Positions 35,541 through 38,540 of a stretch of DNA of 38,540 bases are shown piece after piece. How positions within the stretch are numbered: the first letter of the stretch is position 1; each line of letters starts with the position of its first letter. The notes below the pieces were generated by a model. It was not told where the DNA came from and ran no database searches. It worked only from the letters and a program-made list of their open reading frames with translations. Origin of the DNA: a virus; the IMG/VR virus record IMGVR_UViG_3300027506_000007, positions 1 to 38,540 of that record; one strand, written 5' to 3'. The translations under genes were made by a program, and so were the position numbers.

Positions 35541-37379
35541 CTACTTTGATTCGCCCCAATTGGGCCCAACCTCAACGTCTACCTTGCTTGGCACGGCGAG
35601 CTCTACCGCTTCGCGCATGATCTTAGCGGCCCCCTCAGCCTCTTCACGGCTTTTTACAGAGAGGGCTATCTCATCATGCACCTGCAGCATGATGTTGAAC
35701 CCTGCCTTGTGTAGGGCAAGCATGGCGCTCTTACACTGGTCCGCTGCGCTTCCTTGGATTAGTTTGTTGGTACCCTTGTAGGTCATGGCGCGTTTGATTC
35801 GCGTGCCGTACTTTGCAGCGGCCTCTTCGTAGGGCAGCGCTTTGTTGATTCCCCACGCCATTGGTTCCCACAAAGGAAAGCGACACTTGCGGCCGAGCAA
35901 TGTTCTGATCGATCCGCCGGAGGCAGGGTACTCAATGCGCTTCTGCACCGCGTGGATTGTTGACTTCAGGAACGGGACCTTGGCGTGGAACGTCTGAATC
36001 AACTCCTTCGCTTCGTCGTCGTGCATGTCGAGCTCTACCGCGAGCTTCTTAACGCCCATGCCGTAGATCAAACCGAGCCCGATAGTTTTGGCCTGCTTAC
36101 GATCAATGCCTGCAAGGTCGGCGACCATTTGGTGGAAGTCAGTGCCGGGGTCCTCTTGATAAGCCTCAGCCATCTTACCGGCGCCATCCAGTTTCAACAG
36201 GCTCGCATAGTGAACCAGTAGGCGGGGCTCCTGACTCGAGAAGTCGTTGGCCGCCCAGAGCTCGCCTTCCTCAGGCAAGAACAAACCTCGGACCATTGGA
36301 CCGATAACTGGGTGGCGTGCAGGCACTTGCTGCAGGTTCGGTTGGTTCATGGACAGTCGGCCGGTGACCGTGCCGCCGCCCTCACCGCGCAACTGGTTAA
36401 TGTGCGAATGGATTCGCCCGGTGGCCTCGCTTGCATCGAGGTACGGCTGCAGGAAAGTGTTGTGCGTCTTGTTTATCTCGCGCACCTCAACGATGGCCTT
36501 GGCAATCGGGTGCTCGCATCCCTCGAGGAAGGACTTAGTAAAACTTGGCGCGCCCTTGTCTGTCTTCGGGTAGCCAATGTTCAGCTTATCAAAGGCCTTG
36601 GCAATGCTTGCCGCTGCCCACATGTCGACAGGGACGCCCGCCTCCTTGCGGATAAAGGCAATCATCTTTTTCTCTTTCTTCTTGAGCTCTTCGGTGAGCT
36701 CTATTGCTTTTTCCCTATCAAAGCGAATGCCTTTATGCGTCATACCCACTAGCACAGGCAGTATCTCAGTTTCCAATTGGAAGATGGACTCGACCTCTTC
36801 TTGCCTTAGCAGGGTCTCGAGGTGATGCCAGAGCTTCAGCGTAAGTGCCGCATCCTGTTCGCCGTAGGCGCCAACAAAATGCGCCGGAAGTTTCCAGAGC
36901 TCTTTCTTTGGGTGCACGCCAAAATCTGCAGCCGCCTTCTTGAGCTGCTCCTCTGACTTAATCTCTTTGAGCATATCGAAACCCAGAGAGTTTAGTGCGT
37001 AGCTGTATCGGTTCTCGTCGACTAGGCCTGCAGCAATCATCGTGTCGATAATTGTTCCTTGAACCTCGAACCCTGACGCCAGTAGCCAACCCAAGTCGTA
37101 TGCTGCGTTATGCATCACCTTCGGGCAGGGCAGTTTTAGAATGTCCGTGATCCATGCCTCGACCATTCTTTTATCGAGGTTGCCGCCACCGCCATGTGCG
37201 ATAGGGTAGTAGCCGCACCACCCGTCTACTGCGACGGCGTAGCCGACGATAAACCCGTCGTTGCGTGGCCAACCGGGCCCGAACTTCTCCATGTTTGGAT
37301 CGCAGGTCTCGAGGTCGATGGCAATCTCTTTTGCTTCCGACAGGTCAGGAAAATGTTGTGGTGGGGTCCATTCGCTCAA
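35541..37379 (-). CDS. polA: DNA polymerase, family A, with 3'-5' exonuclease
   Basis: A 612-residue replicative polymerase. Exonuclease domain: D22 and E24 (AIDLET), N91/D95 (HNAAYDLGWL) and Y172/D176 (YGEQDAAL). Polymerase domain: T-G-R-L-S (339-343), motif A with D379 (ANDFSSQEPR), motif B R427...K431...Y439 (RKQAKTIGLGLIYG) and motif C H568-D569-E570 (QVHDEI). The residue equivalent to E. coli Phe762 is Leu435, and motif A reads SSQEPR rather than the usual SQIELR. The start is TTG, overlapping the helicase stop (TTGA), because the next ATG would remove the exonuclease motif. Confidence 0.93.
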   Translation of the reverse strand: MSEWTPPQHFPDLSEAKEIAIDLETCDPNMEKFGPGWPRNDGFIVGYAVAVDGWCGYYPIAHGGGGNLDKRMVEAWITDILKLPCPKVMHNAAYDLGWLLASGFEVQGTIIDTMIAAGLVDENRYSYALNSLGFDMLKEIKSEEQLKKAAADFGVHPKKELWKLPAHFVGAYGEQDAALTLKLWHHLETLLRQEEVESIFQLETEILPVLVGMTHKGIRFDREKAIELTEELKKKEKKMIAFIRKEAGVPVDMWAAASIAKAFDKLNIGYPKTDKGAPSFTKSFLEGCEHPIAKAIVEVREINKTHNTFLQPYLDASEATGRIHSHINQLRGEGGGTVTGRLSMNQPNLQQVPARHPVIGPMVRGLFLPEEGELWAANDFSSQEPRLLVHYASLLKLDGAGKMAEAYQEDPGTDFHQMVADLAGIDRKQAKTIGLGLIYGMGVKKLAVELDMHDDEAKELIQTFHAKVPFLKSTIHAVQKRIEYPASGGSIRTLLGRKCRFPLWEPMAWGINKALPYEEAAAKYGTRIKRAMTYKGTNKLIQGSAADQCKSAMLALHKAGFNIMLQVHDEIALSVKSREEAEGAAKIMREAVELAVPSKVDVEVGPNWGESK

Positions 37380-38540
37380 AATCTAAATCCTCTTTCTTCA
37401 TTCTTTGGAAGCACAATGTGCAGGGATTGCCTTGTGCGCGTGACGCCCACATAGAGCAGTCGATTAATGTCATCGGCGTTCTTCGCATAATCTTTTGCAA
37501 ACTTAGGGCTCAGGTCCGTGAGCAATAAAACATTGTCCGCCTCTCCGCCCTTAGCTCCGTGGATCGTGGACAGTTGTATCGCAGGCTTAACGCCTAGCTT
37601 CGCACCACGCCTCAGCACAGCGATTAGGTAGTCGCGTTTGTCTTCGCCTATCTTGGTCAGGGCTTCGTGCCAGATTGCATCGGTCAGTAACCCTTGGTTA
37701 GCTTTTAGCTCGGCCATGTCATACATAGCCTCGGGGTCCGCATGCCTTAGCGATTTAAACCCGCGCTTTATCGAGGAAGCAGGCAAGTTCTTATAGACTT
37801 GTCGCAGCACGTCGTAGCCAATCGACTGGCCCTTACGTAACCGTTCCCAACCAATGACAGAGGTCACCACCGAATCGGCAATGCTCCGTTGTCCATTACG
37901 CTCGAAGAGAAGGCCTTGGCTTTTGATCCAGTTGTGCAGCTCGTTAAGCATGTAGTTCGTGGACGCCATGATTAACCATTCGCCCTTGCTGATATCCACC
38001 TGCTCGAATTGGTTGTAGTAATTTATCTCGCCCTGCTCTTGTCGTGGCGCCCAGATTTTCTCCTGCCTGTTCTGGATTCGCTTCACGATAGAGTTTGCAA
38101 GGAAGTGGACCTTAGCCGGTACGCGATAGGACTGCTCAAGAATCTTTACCTCACCCTCACAGGACAGGAAGCTTTCTACGTCAGCACCGGACCACGTGTA
38201 TACCGCTTGGTCATCATCTCCTGCGACAAACGTGCGGTCCGCCTTCTCTGCCAATGCCATAACCAGTTTCCATTGCAGGCGTGATAGGTCTTGCGCCTCG
38301 TCGACAATTAGTACCTCGAGTGAGGGCAGGCGTTCGTCCTGCTCTATCAGTCTCTCGAGCAGGTCCGTAAAATCCATCAGCATGTGCGCCGCTTTAAACT
38401 TGCGGTAGGCGCGCTCGACAAACTCAAAATAGAACCATTCGATGTCCATGTTGCTGCGGTTGTAATGTGTCCGCAGGTCTATGCCTCGAATGCGTGCGAT
38501 GTTTATCTCGTTCAGAATTGCGTTGTCGGCGCGCACGATA
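37376..38540 (-). CDS. UvrD/PcrA-like DNA helicase, 5' end missing
   Basis: About 388 residues of a superfamily 1 helicase; the frame continues beyond the window, so the Walker A motif is not visible. Numbered from codon 1 at 38536: motif II LIVDEAQDLS (76-85), motif III FVAGDDDQAVYTWSGA (103-118), motif IV LEQSYRVP (133-140), motif V LSTIHGAKG (322-330) and motif VI RLLYVGVTRT (359-368). It should be a 3'-5' DNA helicase and is translationally coupled to polA, so probably serves phage DNA replication. Confidence 0.9.
   Translation of the reverse strand, partial: IVRADNAILNEINIARIRGIDLRTHYNRSNMDIEWFYFEFVERAYRKFKAAHMLMDFTDLLERLIEQDERLPSLEVLIVDEAQDLSRLQWKLVMALAEKADRTFVAGDDDQAVYTWSGADVESFLSCEGEVKILEQSYRVPAKVHFLANSIVKRIQNRQEKIWAPRQEQGEINYYNQFEQVDISKGEWLIMASTNYMLNELHNWIKSQGLLFERNGQRSIADSVVTSVIGWERLRKGQSIGYDVLRQVYKNLPASSIKRGFKSLRHADPEAMYDMAELKANQGLLTDAIWHEALTKIGEDKRDYLIAVLRRGAKLGVKPAIQLSTIHGAKGGEADNVLLLTDLSPKFAKDYAKNADDINRLLYVGVTRTRQSLHIVLPKNEERGFRF

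Noticed and set aside
1-38540. tRNA genes, CRISPR arrays, integrase or transposase genes, attachment sites
   Set aside because: None recognised by eye; direct repeats present are too few and too irregular for CRISPR, and no integrase or transposase motif appears in any plausible frame. A dedicated tRNA scan could not be run.

Overview
The window is one contiguous piece of a tailed double-stranded DNA phage genome (Caudoviricetes). Essentially every believable gene lies on the minus strand, so transcription runs from high to low coordinates. Gene content (Mu gpT-like capsid protein, adaptor and neck proteins, no recognisable tape-measure, sheath or major tail-tube gene, a single family-A DNA polymerase, several 2OG-Fe(II) oxygenases, a GroES-like co-chaperonin and a giant polyvalent protein) suggests a podovirus-like phage of an aquatic, probably marine, Gram-negative bacterium. 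That assignment is inference from family resemblance. No integrase, RNA polymerase, tRNA, CRISPR array or insertion sequence was recognised. Genes run off both ends, so the genome is incomplete here.

Right part (about 38.5 to 27.0 kb), early and replication genes: a UvrD-like helicase (N-terminus outside the window), a PolA-type DNA polymerase with a 3'-5' exonuclease domain, a ribbon-helix-helix-like protein, many small proteins of unknown function, a staphylococcal-nuclease-like enzyme, a small HTH protein and a SleB-type cell-wall hydrolase. Four small genes under 60 codons with good ribosome binding sites are also annotated (30266, 32069, 34489, 34845). Many genes here share a repeated leader: an exact ATACAGGAG ribosome binding site in ten copies, usually preceded by a stem-loop and in four cases by a promoter-like block containing AAAAAGTAGTTG. 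A strong terminator at 26.93-26.97 kb closes the block.

Middle (27.0 to 23.1 kb), control and packaging: a gene-free stretch of about 590 bp with GTTAC iterons and a pair of inverted promoter-like elements; a small YPF-domain protein; the small terminase subunit; a PD-(D/E)XK nuclease that overlaps the terminase gene by 281 nt; a second gene-free stretch of about 530 bp with a parS-like site and a perfect 14-bp inverted repeat; then the large terminase.

Left part (23.0 to 0 kb), virion genes: a 2016-residue polyvalent protein, portal, a GroES-like co-chaperonin, scaffold, head proteins and capsid, an HNH gene bounded by two terminators, small beta-rich virion proteins, a run of five tiny proteins (four strongly basic), neck and adaptor proteins, tail or fibre-like proteins, four consecutive 2OG-Fe(II) oxygenases, and a glycine-rich protein with collagen-like Gly-X-Pro triplets.

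The most interesting possibilities are the repeated promoter/hairpin/ribosome-binding-site leaders, the pairing of hydroxylase-like oxygenases with a collagen-like fibre protein, a host-type parS sequence next to the terminase gene, and a nested out-of-frame ORF inside the giant polyvalent gene.
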